DNA of 64,000 nt. Origin: Heyndrickxia acidiproducens DSM 23148 (GTDB lineage: Bacteria > Bacillota > Bacilli > Bacillales > Bacillaceae_C). The DNA lies in assembly GCF_000374345.1 (NCBI RefSeq), contig NZ_KB893981.1, forward strand, positions 1-64,000, given 5' to 3'. Positions 35,833 through 44,404 of this stretch are shown here, piece by piece. The position numbers and the translations under genes were made by a program. A model generated the notes under the pieces. The model did not search any database, had not been told where the DNA came from, and was given only the letters and a program-made list of their open reading frames with translations. Within the stretch, counting starts at the first letter, position 1, and each line of letters starts with the position of its first letter.

Positions 35833-36771
35833 ATGAAATGGTCAGAAATTATGATCCATACGGCAAATGAAGCAGTAGATCCGATTTCTAATATTTTATA
35901 TGAAGCAGGTGCGGGCGGCATTGTCATTGAAGATTCGAATGAGCTGTTAAAAGAACATGAAGACAAATTCGGTGAAATTTACGAGTTGGACCCGGATGAT
36001 TTCCCGGAAGAAGGGGTCATCATCAAAGCCTATTTGCCGGTTAACAGCTTTTTGGGTGAAACGGTAGAAGAAATCAAACAATCCATCACCAATCTAACGA
36101 CATTTGATATCGACATCGGCCCGAATAAAGTGACAATCAGTGAAGTGCATGAAGAAGAGTGGGCGACTGCCTGGAAAAAATACTATAACCCTGTTAAAAT
36201 TTCCGAAAAGTTTACGATTGTCCCGACTTGGGAAAACTATCATCCGGTATCCAGTGATGAACTGATCATTGAATTGGATCCGGGCATGGCTTTCGGAACC
36301 GGGACCCATCCGACAACTGTGATGTGCATCCAGGCGCTCGAAAGGACGGTTAAACCCGGAGACAAAGTCATTGATGTCGGCACAGGATCCGGTGTTCTCA
36401 GCATTGCCGCTGCGCTGCTTGGGGCCAAAGAGGTAACCGCCTTTGACTTGGATGAAGTTGCCGTCCATTCGGCGCGGCTGAATGTGAAATTAAACAAAGT
36501 CCAGGACCGTGTCCGTGTCAGCCAAAATGATTTGCTTAGAGGCGTTGACGGGCAGGCCGATGTTGTTGTTTCCAATATTTTGGCCGAAATTATCGTAAAG
36601 ATTACGGAAGACGCGGCAAATGTGGTCAAACCAGGCGGCTTTTTCATCACTTCCGGCATTATCAAGCAAAAGAAAGAACTCGTAAAAGATGCGCTCATGA
36701 CTGCACAATTCACGATTGAAGAAACACTGGTCATGGAAGACTGGGTCGCATTTATCGCAAAGCGCAGGTGA
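35833..36771 (+). CDS. prmA: Ribosomal protein L11 methyltransferase
   Basis: A 312-residue SAM methyltransferase that trimethylates L11. The N-terminal substrate domain (about 1-100) holds [18 protein letters not shown] [11 protein letters not shown]; the GTGTHPTT motif and SAM motif [15 protein letters not shown] follow, then VSNILAEI. Follows dnaJ by 22 nt as in B. subtilis, making ribosome modification part of the heat-shock transcript tail. Confidence 0.95.
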   Translation: MKWSEIMIHTANEAVDPISNILYEAGAGGIVIEDSNELLKEHEDKFGEIYELDPDDFPEEGVIIKAYLPVNSFLGETVEEIKQSITNLTTFDIDIGPNKVTISEVHEEEWATAWKKYYNPVKISEKFTIVPTWENYHPVSSDELIIELDPGMAFGTGTHPTTVMCIQALERTVKPGDKVIDVGTGSGVLSIAAALLGAKEVTAFDLDEVAVHSARLNVKLNKVQDRVRVSQNDLLRGVDGQADVVVSNILAEIIVKITEDAANVVKPGGFFITSGIIKQKKELVKDALMTAQFTIEETLVMEDWVAFIAKRR

Positions 36772-36776
36772 CAGTC

Positions 36777-37529
36777 ATGCAGCGGTACTTTTTGAATCAA
36801 ACCTATCATGATGAAAAAGAAGTGAAACTGCAGGGCGAAATTTACCATCACATTGCCCGTGTCATGCGAATGCCTGCAGGTGCCCGCTTTTACTGCGTAT
36901 TTCAAGAAGAAAAGGCATGTATATGTGAAATCCGCAAGATTACAGCTGATACAGTTTTTGCGGAAATTATGGAATGGGAAAAAACCGGAAAAGAACTGCC
37001 GGTACACATAACGATTGCGAGCGGACTGCCAAAGGGCGATAAGCTGGAATGGATCATCCAGAAAGCGACAGAACTGGGCGCTTATGAATTTCTTCCTTTT
37101 ATCGCGGCCCGCTCCATTGTGAAATGGGATGAAAAGAAGGAGAAGAAAAAACGCGGACGCTGGCAGAAAATTGCCGTCGAAGCCGCGGAACAATCGCATC
37201 GCCAGCACGCTCCATCCGTCAATCCCCCGGTTGCTTTCAAAGAGCTGCTCAATCTAAGCCGTACATACAATCATAAACTTGTTGCTTTTGAAGAAAACGC
37301 AAAACAGGGGGAGCAGCATCATTTTGCAGAAACGCTGGCGGACATGAAAGAAGGGGAATCGGCGCTGATTGTTTTCGGGCCTGAAGGCGGTTTGACCCGG
37401 GAAGAAGTGGACAAACTTACCGAATACGGATTTCGGGCATGCGGGCTTGGCCCAAGGATTTTACGGGCTGAAACAGCACCATTATATGCGTTATCCGCAA
37501 TTTCTTATCATTTAGAATTAATGAGGTGA
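36777..37529 (+). CDS. rsmE: 16S rRNA m3U1498 methyltransferase
   Basis: A 250-residue SPOUT (knotted) methyltransferase. An N-terminal PUA-like domain is followed by the SPOUT core with ASGLPKGDKLEWIIQKATELG, VVFGPEGG-like IVFGPEGGLTREE and GLGPRILRAETAPLYAL, the knot that binds SAM. I chose ATG 36777 (AGGTGA six nt upstream, MQRYF start as in homologues) over GTG 36768, which overlaps the prmA stop. Confidence 0.93.
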   Translation: MQRYFLNQTYHDEKEVKLQGEIYHHIARVMRMPAGARFYCVFQEEKACICEIRKITADTVFAEIMEWEKTGKELPVHITIASGLPKGDKLEWIIQKATELGAYEFLPFIAARSIVKWDEKKEKKKRGRWQKIAVEAAEQSHRQHAPSVNPPVAFKELLNLSRTYNHKLVAFEENAKQGEQHHFAETLADMKEGESALIVFGPEGGLTREEVDKLTEYGFRACGLGPRILRAETAPLYALSAISYHLELMR

Positions 37530-37534
37530 ATGTG

Positions 37535-38887
37535 ATGTCAACAGTAGCATTCCATACGCTAGGATGCAAAGTCAACCATTATGAAACGGAAGCCATTTGG
37601 CAGCTGTTTAAGCAGGCAGGATATGAAAGGGTCGATTTTGAAGCAACTTCAGATGTATACGTCATTAATACATGTACAGTTACGAATACCGGCGATAAAA
37701 AAAGCCGGCAGACCATCCGCCGCGCCGTCAGAAAAAATCCGGATGCCGTGATTTGCGTAACGGGTTGCTACGCGCAAACTTCACCGGGTGAAGTGATGGA
37801 GATTCCGGGCGTGGATGTTGTCGTCGGGACACAGGACCGCGTTAAAATGCTTGACTATATTGAGCAGTACCGCAAACAACGCCAGCCGATCAATGGCGTT
37901 AAAAATATCATGAAAAACCGCGTCTATGAAGAAATGGACGTGCCTTATTTCACAGACCGCCATCGCGCGTCCTTGAAAATCCAGGAAGGCTGCAACAATT
38001 TCTGTACATTTTGTATCATCCCGTGGGCACGCGGCCTGATGCGTTCACGCGATCCGCAGGAAGTCATCAGACAGGCACAGCAGCTGGTTGATGCCGGCTA
38101 TAAGGAACTGATTTTAACAGGCATCCATACCGGCGGATACGGGCAGGATTTTAAAGATTACAATCTTGCCATGCTGCTGAAAGATCTGGAGGCGCAGGTA
38201 CACGGTTTAAAACGTGTCCGTATTTCATCCATTGAAGCGAGCCAGTTGACGGATGAAGTAATTGATGTCATCCGCAATTCAAAGATTATCGTCCGCCATA
38301 TGCATGTACCGCTCCAGTCCGGTTCCGACACAGTACTAAAAAGAATGCGCCGCAAATATACAATGGCCCAATTTGCAGAACGCATTACGAAATTAAAAGC
38401 AGCGCTCCCGGGCCTTGCGCTCACTTCAGATGTCATTGTCGGCTTTCCGGGTGAAACCGAAGAAGAATTCATGGAAACGTACAATTTTATTAAAGAATAC
38501 CAATTTGCTGAGCTCCATGTTTTCCCGTATTCGCCAAGGACGGGGACGCCAGCTGCCAGGATGGCGGACCAAATTGATGAAAATGTCAAAAATGAACGCG
38601 TGCACCGTTTGATTACATTATCGGACCAATTGGCAAAAGCATACGCCTCTAAATTTGAAAATGAAGTACTGGAAGTGATTCCGGAAGAACGGTTTAAAGA
38701 AGATCCGCACAGCGGCCTGTATGAAGGTTATTCGGATAATTACATGAAAATCGTGTTCCCGGCAACGGAAGATATGGTTGGGAAGCTTGTGAAGGTTAAA
38801 ATTACAAAAGCAGGCTATCCATACAGCGAAGCCCAGTTTGTCAGAGTAATGGATGATGCCGGGCCGGCCGTTGACCAGGCGATGTAA
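37535..38887 (+). CDS. mtaB: tRNA (t6A37) methylthiotransferase MtaB
   Basis: A 450-residue radical SAM methylthiotransferase that converts t6A to ms2t6A at tRNA position 37. The N-terminal MTTase domain (LGCKVNHYETEA, CTVTN, CVTGCYAQ) supplies three cysteines for one cluster; the radical SAM motif is CNNFCTFC near residue 150; a TRAM domain closes the protein. ATG 37535 follows GAGGTG and matches the conserved MSTVAFHTLGC start; ATG 37526 overlaps rsmE and has no ribosome binding site. Confidence 0.95.
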   Translation: MSTVAFHTLGCKVNHYETEAIWQLFKQAGYERVDFEATSDVYVINTCTVTNTGDKKSRQTIRRAVRKNPDAVICVTGCYAQTSPGEVMEIPGVDVVVGTQDRVKMLDYIEQYRKQRQPINGVKNIMKNRVYEEMDVPYFTDRHRASLKIQEGCNNFCTFCIIPWARGLMRSRDPQEVIRQAQQLVDAGYKELILTGIHTGGYGQDFKDYNLAMLLKDLEAQVHGLKRVRISSIEASQLTDEVIDVIRNSKIIVRHMHVPLQSGSDTVLKRMRRKYTMAQFAERITKLKAALPGLALTSDVIVGFPGETEEEFMETYNFIKEYQFAELHVFPYSPRTGTPAARMADQIDENVKNERVHRLITLSDQLAKAYASKFENEVLEVIPEERFKEDPHSGLYEGYSDNYMKIVFPATEDMVGKLVKVKITKAGYPYSEAQFVRVMDDAGPAVDQAM

Positions 38888-39040
38888 TAGCAATAAGGGA
38901 GCCGGAAGTGGCAGAAATCTTGCCAAAATAGCCGGCCGTTCCTTATTAAATCCGGAAGAAGTGCAGAACGTGAGGAGACATTAAGAAGCTGTAAAGCGAA
39001 TGCAAGCGTTCAGGCTTCAAAATGCACAGGTTAAAAAGGG

Positions 39041-39066
39041 CCGGGGATTGAATTCCCCGGTTCTTT
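39041..39066. terminator. Bidirectional terminator between mtaB and nptA
   Basis: CCGGGGA pairs with TCCCCGG (39041-39060), with A-rich left and T-rich right flanks. It stops nptA on the minus strand and catches mtaB readthrough. A weaker AATAAGG/CCTTATT stem at 38892-38947 precedes it. Confidence 0.75.
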
Positions 39067-39988
39067 ATTTTTTCCCGTGGACTGTAATTACTAAGCGCCC
39101 GAACTGCCCGGCAAAAGGCAGGACAATTAAAGAGGAAGCGAGATTAAACAGGAGGCTTGCGTGTGCCAATTGCTGATCCGGAAAATTGGAAAGCGCCCGG
39201 CAAAAATCAGCGAGCAACGGGATAAATGGAAAAAAAATAAGGGCCCCGCCGGCATTCAGCCAAATGTGCGTATAAGCCGTTAAACGTGGCTCTTCCCCGG
39301 CGCCGAAGCTTGCAAGCAGGCCTGTTATGCAGGTGCCGATATTTGCGCCGAGCATAATCGCAATCCCGGTTTCCAGCGGAAACACTCCGGAACTGATAAA
39401 GCCCATCGCCATTCCGATCGTCACCGTACTCGATTGGATGGTGGCGGAAAGCAGGATGCCGAGTAAGAAGGCAAGAATAATATGTGCTTTTAACATGATA
39501 AACAAATGCTGGATCATTGTTGTTTTTGAAATGGGAACGGCAAGCCATTCAAACCCGCGCATGGCGGCAAACACGAGCGCAAGCCCGAACAATATGTATC
39601 CGGCACTCTTGATACGTTGATGCTTAAAAAACTGTAAGAGCAATCCTGCGGCGAGTAATGGCAGGCACAGGTTTGATAACTTGAACGTCAGCAGTTCCAA
39701 AGTAAAAGTGGTGCCGATGTTCGTCCCTAAAATAATCCCGATCGATTGCGTAAATGTCAACAGCCTGGCGGATACCAGCCCGACTGTAATCACCATCACG
39801 GCGGAACTGCTTTGCAGGAGGGCGGTCATCAGCATCCCGAACAGCATGCCGGTCAAAGGCGTTCTCGTAAACCGTTTCAGCCATACCTCAATTGCGCCTG
39901 CGGAAAGGTTAAACAGGCCGGTTCTGAGCCTTGTAATGCCAAATAAAAATGTAATCGTCAAACCGATAAACCAGCAGATATAAAGCAT
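39065..39988 (-). CDS. nptA: Na+/phosphate cotransporter family membrane protein
   Basis: A 307-residue protein with about eight membrane segments and the duplicated QSSS motif of Na/Pi-cotransporters (ALLQSSSAVMV, and SATIQSSTVTIG in the second half). ATG 39988 follows a perfect GGGGGAGG; the longer frame from TTG 40030 does not. It corresponds in place and size to B. subtilis yqeW (nptA). Transports phosphate with sodium by family inference. Confidence 0.88.
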   Translation of the reverse strand: MLYICWFIGLTITFLFGITRLRTGLFNLSAGAIEVWLKRFTRTPLTGMLFGMLMTALLQSSSAVMVITVGLVSARLLTFTQSIGIILGTNIGTTFTLELLTFKLSNLCLPLLAAGLLLQFFKHQRIKSAGYILFGLALVFAAMRGFEWLAVPISKTTMIQHLFIMLKAHIILAFLLGILLSATIQSSTVTIGMAMGFISSGVFPLETGIAIMLGANIGTCITGLLASFGAGEEPRLTAYTHIWLNAGGALIFFPFIPLLADFCRALSNFPDQQLAHASLLFNLASSLIVLPFAGQFGRLVITVHGKK

Positions 39989-40181
39989 GTCCTCCCCCCC
40001 CATAATGATCTTATGGGAAAGGGGATGCAATCATGACAATCATTTAAAAAAGCAAGTAACTGAACATCCCGGCAGAGCCGGAGATGAACAAGCGAAACGT
40101 TTCCGCACCGGCTTTCTATTAAAACCGCCTATAACCCCTTTAATAGAAAGCCGGTACCCGACCCATGCTTAGCCGCGGGCG

Positions 40182-40466
40182 TTAATAGCGCACATTGAAC
40201 TCTTTAAAATCCTCCTGTACCGGCAAATATTCAATTTCGATGCCTTCCACCTTTGCAAAACGGGAAGGTCCCTTTTTCAATCCTTCAATAAATTCATCCA
40301 GATGCTTTTTTTTGCCTTCAGCCATGACTTCGACACTGCCGTCGTCTTTATTTTTCACCCACCCGGAAATATCGTGCTGTCTTGCCAGATTTAAGGTGTA
40401 ATAGCGGAACCCGACCCCCTGTACCCGGCCGGTCACGATGATATGCGCCAGTTCTGTTGTACCCAT
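40182..40466 (-). CDS. acyP: Acylphosphatase
   Basis: A 94-residue enzyme that hydrolyses acyl phosphates. The catalytic Arg is in GRVQGVGFRYY and the Asn in GWVKNKDDGSVEV, both intact. ATG 40466 follows GGAGGAATC; a frame from 40499 is rejected for lack of a ribosome binding site. Inserted between nptA and rpsU, where B. subtilis has no acyP. Confidence 0.92.
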   Translation of the reverse strand: MGTTELAHIIVTGRVQGVGFRYYTLNLARQHDISGWVKNKDDGSVEVMAEGKKKHLDEFIEGLKKGPSRFAKVEGIEIEYLPVQEDFKEFNVRY

Positions 40467-40704
40467 GCAGATTCCTCCAGTTTGTTTGGTGCGAGTCAAT
40501 CAATCATTCTATTAAATTATAAAGATTACAGTGCAATGATGGCAAGCACATCGCAGTCTTCGGGCTGAAAACATATCACGGAATGGAAACTTTTTGCCGC
40601 AGCACCCGGAATCTCAGGCTGCGGTGACAGCAGCCATGAAAGGGGCGGCAGGATCCTTTGTGTTTAAAAACATTCTGGAAAATGAATCTTGCAGGTTTAG
40701 GTTG

Positions 40705-40733
40705 TTGACCTAATATAGAGGATATTATATAAT
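40705..40733 (+). promoter_or_regulatory. Strong sigma-A promoter of rpsU-yqeY
   Basis: TTGACC (40705-40710), 17-bp spacer, TATAAT (40728-40733). The preceding 40467-40700 holds no gene I can see. Confidence 0.82.
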
Positions 40734-40798
40734 TATAAAGTACATGGTTTACCATGTTTGACATGTAACCGTTTGTGTTCGGAGGGAGGGAAAGAGAG

Positions 40799-40972
40799 AT
40801 GTCAAAAACAGTCGTTCGCAAAAACGAATCGCTTGAAGATGCTCTTCGTCGCTTCAAACGTTCAGTTTCTAAAACAGGAACTTTGCAGGAATACAGAAAG
40901 CGCGAATTTTACGAAAAACCAAGCGTAAGACGCAAGAAAAAGTCAGAAGCTGCCAGAAAACGTAAGTATTAA
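40799..40972 (+). CDS. rpsU: Ribosomal protein S21
   Basis: A 57-residue basic protein ([20 protein letters not shown] start, [14 protein letters not shown] end) of the 30S platform. GGGAGGGAAAGAG precedes ATG 40799; an upstream in-frame start at 40775 overlaps the ribosome binding site and is rejected. Cotranscribed with yqeY 14 nt downstream. Confidence 0.96.
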   Translation: MSKTVVRKNESLEDALRRFKRSVSKTGTLQEYRKREFYEKPSVRRKKKSEAARKRKY

Positions 40973-40986
40973 GAGAGGGTGGAATA

Positions 40987-41433
40987 ATGAGTCTTCTCGA
41001 GCGTTTAAATGACGATATTAAACAAGCGATGAAAAACAAAGAAAAAGATAAACTCTCGGTAATTCGCATGCTGAAAGCAGCCGTTCAAAACGAGGCAATC
41101 AAGCTCGGGAAAGATGAATTGACGGATGATGAAGAGTTGACTGTCCTTTCTCGCGAAGTAAAGCAACGCAAAGACTCCCTCCAGGAATTTGAAAAAGCGG
41201 GTCGCAACGACCTGGTTGAAAAAGTTCAAAATGAATTAACTTATGTGGGTGTATATATGCCTGAACAGCTTTCTGAAGGTGAGCTCCTGGAAATCGTTAA
41301 AAAAACGATCCAGGAAGTGCACGCTGCTTCAAAAGCGGATTTTGGCAAAGTAATGGGCGCTGTGATGCCTAAAGTAAAAGGCAGAATCGACGGTTCAATT
41401 GTTAAAAATGTCGTTCAGCAGCAACTTTCCTAA
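40987..41433 (+). CDS. yqeY: YqeY, GatB/YqeY-domain protein
   Basis: A 148-residue helical protein of the GatB/YqeY family. The C-terminal part (about 95-148) with [21 protein letters not shown] resembles the tRNA-contacting tail domain of GatB. It is thought to influence aminoacyl-tRNA amidation or tRNA handling; no catalytic domain is present. In B. subtilis yqeZ and floA follow; here neither does. Confidence 0.92.
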   Translation: MSLLERLNDDIKQAMKNKEKDKLSVIRMLKAAVQNEAIKLGKDELTDDEELTVLSREVKQRKDSLQEFEKAGRNDLVEKVQNELTYVGVYMPEQLSEGELLEIVKKTIQEVHAASKADFGKVMGAVMPKVKGRIDGSIVKNVVQQQLS

Positions 41434-41443
41434 CGAATGTTGA

Positions 41444-41475
41444 AAAGCCGGAAATCATTTGATTTCCGGCTTTAT
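41444..41475 (+). terminator. Terminator after yqeY
   Basis: AAAGCCGGAAATCA pairs perfectly with TGATTTCCGGCTTT around a very short loop; only a short T run follows. The next 190 bp up to 41664 hold no gene. Confidence 0.75.
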
Positions 41476-41664
41476 GTATGTTCATATGTAATGACAATGC
41501 ATCCAATCAAAGGCTGCGCGCATGATAGGAAACGAACTAAAAAAGCCGGCCGATTTAAATTCTTGCCAAATGGTAGCCGTTTAGCGGGATGGCCTGTTTG
41601 GCTGTTTGCACCAGCCAGTGTCCAATCCGCTTAGCGTTTGTAAGAAAATCGCAAAAAAAGTGAT

Positions 41665-41713
41665 GAACCCCTGTTTTCATTCATAAATATGAGATGAAAG
41701 GGGGTTCTTTTTT
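41665..41713 (+). promoter_or_regulatory. Terminator-like hairpin that covers the yqfC ribosome binding site
   Basis: GAACCCC plus TTTCAT (41665-41680) pair with ATGAAA plus GGGGTTC (41694-41707), followed by six Ts right up to the yqfC ATG. The yqfC Shine-Dalgarno AAAGGGGG (41697-41704) is the 3' arm. The loop contains CATAAATA (41682-41689), which resembles a sigma-E -10; a transcript started there would lack the 5' arm. The matching -35 is not convincing. Confidence 0.6.
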
Positions 41714-41998
41714 ATGGCAAAAAAGTGGAGGCACCAGCTGCAAAAATGGATGACGCAAAAAATGGAACTTCCGCAGGATGTCACAATGGACCTCCCCCGT
41801 ATCACGATGATCGGGCAGATTCATATTTACATTGAAAATCACCGCGGTTTACTTACGTTTACAGACAAAGAACTCCGGCTGCTTCTGAAGAACGGGCAAC
41901 TACTGATTAAAGGCCAGTCTTTTGTCATAAAGACCATTTTACCCGAAGAAATCTTATTAGAAGGAAAAATAGATGAAGTCGTGTATTTGAATGAATAG
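41714..41998 (+). CDS. yqfC: YqfC, sporulation protein
   Basis: A 94-residue protein of the YabP/YqfC family (beta-rich, ITMIGQIHIYIENHRGL and LLLKNGQLLIKGQSF). In B. subtilis yqfC is expressed in the mother cell under sigma-E and sits before yqfD, as here (11 nt gap). Molecular role unknown. Its ribosome binding site is inside a terminator-like stem. Confidence 0.9.
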   Translation: MAKKWRHQLQKWMTQKMELPQDVTMDLPRITMIGQIHIYIENHRGLLTFTDKELRLLLKNGQLLIKGQSFVIKTILPEEILLEGKIDEVVYLNE

Positions 41999-42009
41999 GG
42001 GTGGCTTTT

Positions 42010-43203
42010 TTGAAAAATCAATGGGTAACCTTTTTTAAAGGGACAGTGCTCGTAAAAGCAGAAGGCAGAGGCATCGAACGCTTTATTAACCAGCTGACGC
42101 GCTCCGGGATGGCAATATGGAATGTAAAGCGGCAAGGTACAATGGCGGTTACTTTTTATATGAATCTGGAGGATATCGGCGAGCTCCGGAAACAGATCCG
42201 GAACCATGATTGCCGCATCCGCTTTTTAAGGGGGAGCGGTGCACCGTTTTTATGGAAAAGGTCGTTGAAAAATGCCGGCTTTGGGATCGGTTTTTTGTTG
42301 TTTTTAGCCATCATCACCCTGCTTTCAAATATGATTTGGGGTGTGGAAATAAAGGGGGCTTCCCCGAAAACCGAACATCAAATCCGCAAAGAATTGGACA
42401 AACTGGGCATCAGAACGGGAAATTTCCAGTTTTTCACCGACGATATTGAATCGATCCAGCATCAGCTGACCAACCGGATTCCGGAAGCAACCTGGATTGG
42501 CGTTGATTTGCGGGGGACAACCTATCACTTTACAGTTGTCGAAAAAAACACGCCGAAAAAAGCGAAAAAGCCCGGCCCCCGGCATCTCGTTGCTTCACAA
42601 AAAGCGGTCATTGAAGAGATGTTTGTTGAAAAAGGCAAACCAGTTGTCAAGCAGCACCAATACGTAAAAAAAGGACAACTCCTTGTTTCCGGTGTTATCG
42701 GCAATGATAAGGAAAAATACCCGGTTGCAGCAACAGGAAAGGTTTATGGAAAAACATGGTACAAATCAGAAGTGGAATTGCCGTTAAAATCCAGATTTCA
42801 AGTGTATACTGGTAAGGAGAAGCGCAAATATTACCTGCAAATCGGGTCTTGGAAAATGCCTGTATGGGGATTTAAAAACCATACTTTTACGCGCTATGAT
42901 ACAGATGAAGAAAGCAGGGCCGTTAAATTTATAAAATGGGATCTGCCGCTTCATTTTATTCGCAGGACAGTAAGGGAAAAAGAAACGATAGACAGAGTAT
43001 ATACAAAAGAACAGGCTGCTAAAGAAGCTAAAGCGATGGCCAAGCAGGATTTACGCAAAAAACTGCCCCGTGATGCGAAAATTATGGATGAATATATTTT
43101 GCAAGAAAAACTCGTCAATGGTACATTAAACATGATGATTTATTACCAGGCTGTTGAAAATATTGCAATCGCAAAACCAATTGCTCAAGGAGACTTAGAA
43201 TGA
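42010..43203 (+). CDS. yqfD: YqfD, sporulation membrane protein
   Basis: A 397-residue protein. The N-terminal cytoplasmic part (about 1-85) is followed by one membrane segment (about 91-110) and a large extracytoplasmic region containing ATWIGVDLRGTTYHFTVVEK, a POTRA/FtsQ-like segment, and a basic C-terminal region. It is a sigma-E-controlled protein needed for efficient sporulation in B. subtilis. TTG 42010 fits the family start (KNQWVTFFKG); GTG 42001 is an alternative. Its stop overlaps phoH (ATGA). Confidence 0.9.
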   Translation: MKNQWVTFFKGTVLVKAEGRGIERFINQLTRSGMAIWNVKRQGTMAVTFYMNLEDIGELRKQIRNHDCRIRFLRGSGAPFLWKRSLKNAGFGIGFLLFLAIITLLSNMIWGVEIKGASPKTEHQIRKELDKLGIRTGNFQFFTDDIESIQHQLTNRIPEATWIGVDLRGTTYHFTVVEKNTPKKAKKPGPRHLVASQKAVIEEMFVEKGKPVVKQHQYVKKGQLLVSGVIGNDKEKYPVAATGKVYGKTWYKSEVELPLKSRFQVYTGKEKRKYYLQIGSWKMPVWGFKNHTFTRYDTDEESRAVKFIKWDLPLHFIRRTVREKETIDRVYTKEQAAKEAKAMAKQDLRKKLPRDAKIMDEYILQEKLVNGTLNMMIYYQAVENIAIAKPIAQGDLE

Positions 43204-44153
43204 CAGATGAAAGTACGGTAAAATTACAATTAGAAAATACAAATGAGGCGGTACTCTTGTTCGGGATATCCGACAAGCATTTAAAGCTGCTCGAGGAAGC
43301 GTATGATGTGCATATCATTACCCGCGGCGAAACAATCCAGGCAAGCGGGGAAGAAGCTGCCGCAGAACGCGTGAACATGATTTTGGAAAAGTTGCTTTAC
43401 CTGGTCCGCAAAGGCATCCATATCAGCGAACGCGATGTGTTTTATGCTGTTGAAATGGATAAAAAAGGCCATCTCGAATACTTTACGAATCTTTATGATG
43501 AAGAGATTGCGCGGAATACAAAGGGGAAGGCAATCCGCATTAAAACCCTGGGGCAGCGGGATTATATCCAGGCTATTAAACATTATGACCTCGTGTTCGG
43601 GATCGGGCCGGCCGGAACGGGAAAAACGTATTTGGCGGTCGTAATGGCCGTGAATGCTTTAAAAAGCGGGCAGGTTAAGAAGATTATTCTCACCCGCCCT
43701 GCTGTGGAAGCAGGGGAGAGCCTTGGCTTTTTGCCCGGCGATTTGAAAGAAAAGGTAGATCCTTATTTACGCCCGCTATATGATGCATTGCATGATGTAC
43801 TCGGGCCGGAGCACACCCAGCGTTTAATTGAGAGGGAAACGATTGAAATTGCGCCGCTTGCTTATATGCGCGGCCGGACTTTGGATGATGCTTTTGTGAT
43901 ACTGGATGAAGCCCAGAATACAACACAGGCCCAGATGAAAATGTTTTTAACGCGTTTAGGCTTCCAGTCAAAAATGGTGATTACAGGGGACCGGACGCAG
44001 ATCGACCTGCCGAAAGGAGCAGAATCCGGGCTGCTTACGGCGGAAAGGGTATTGGAAAAGGTTAAGGGCATCTCGTTTGTCTATTTGGAAGAAAGCGATG
44101 TTGTCCGCCATCCATTGGTTGCAAAAATCATCACCGCTTACCAGAACGCATAA
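43200..44153 (+). CDS. phoH: PhoH-like ATPase
   Basis: A 317-residue P-loop ATPase. N-terminal KH-like region, then Walker A GPAGTGKTYLAV near residue 140 and Walker B FVILDEAQNTT near 240, with TGDRTQIDLP. PhoH is related to the helicase core of superfamily 1 and in several species is linked to RNA metabolism; its exact role in Bacillus is unsettled. Coupled to yqfD by a 4-nt overlap and followed by a perfect terminator. Confidence 0.94.
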   Translation: MTDESTVKLQLENTNEAVLLFGISDKHLKLLEEAYDVHIITRGETIQASGEEAAAERVNMILEKLLYLVRKGIHISERDVFYAVEMDKKGHLEYFTNLYDEEIARNTKGKAIRIKTLGQRDYIQAIKHYDLVFGIGPAGTGKTYLAVVMAVNALKSGQVKKIILTRPAVEAGESLGFLPGDLKEKVDPYLRPLYDALHDVLGPEHTQRLIERETIEIAPLAYMRGRTLDDAFVILDEAQNTTQAQMKMFLTRLGFQSKMVITGDRTQIDLPKGAESGLLTAERVLEKVKGISFVYLEESDVVRHPLVAKIITAYQNA

Positions 44154-44179
44154 CCCGAATCCTGCATTCGGGTTTTTTT
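44152..44179 (+). terminator. Terminator after phoH
   Basis: AACCCGAAT and ATTCGGGTT pair perfectly with a 5-nt loop, then seven Ts; the stem overlaps the phoH stop. Confidence 0.9.
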
Positions 44180-44182
44180 AGT

Positions 44183-44211
44183 GCGCCGATGAGCAAGCGC
44201 CCTCCGCATTT
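44183..44211 (-). repeat. Partial copy of the 125-bp extragenic repeat
   Basis: Read on the minus strand it begins AAATGCGGAGGGCGCTTG like the full copy next to it and stops after about 29 bp, so it is the head of a second, truncated unit. Confidence 0.7.
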
Positions 44212-44336
44212 CGGATGTCCAGCTGCGGGCGCTATCGGCTCGGGTCAACTGTTCCGCCCCCACTGAAGTCAAAGAGCGGACTTCATTGGTGCCGGCCCAT
44301 TTGCCTGTCGCCGATGAGCGAGCGCCCTCCGCATTT
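44212..44336 (-). repeat. Full 125-bp extragenic hairpin repeat, inverted copy
   Basis: The reverse complement matches the tandem units at 46538-46787 with roughly ten differences. Same boundaries (AAA-GCGG head and CAGCTGGACA tail) and same internal stems. It lies between phoH and pgpH, with pgpH's ribosome binding site AAGGGGGTGG about 50 bp further on. Confidence 0.85.
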
Positions 44337-44404
44337 CAATAATGCATTTTGGTGTAAAAACTGATATGATTTTCATAGGGAGCGTAAGGGGGTGGCTGTA
44401 CACA

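Noticed and set aside
36240..37208. 322-codon minus-strand frame opposite prmA and rsmE
   Set aside because: Both plus-strand genes are fully conserved; the frame has no ribosome binding site and an unnatural composition.
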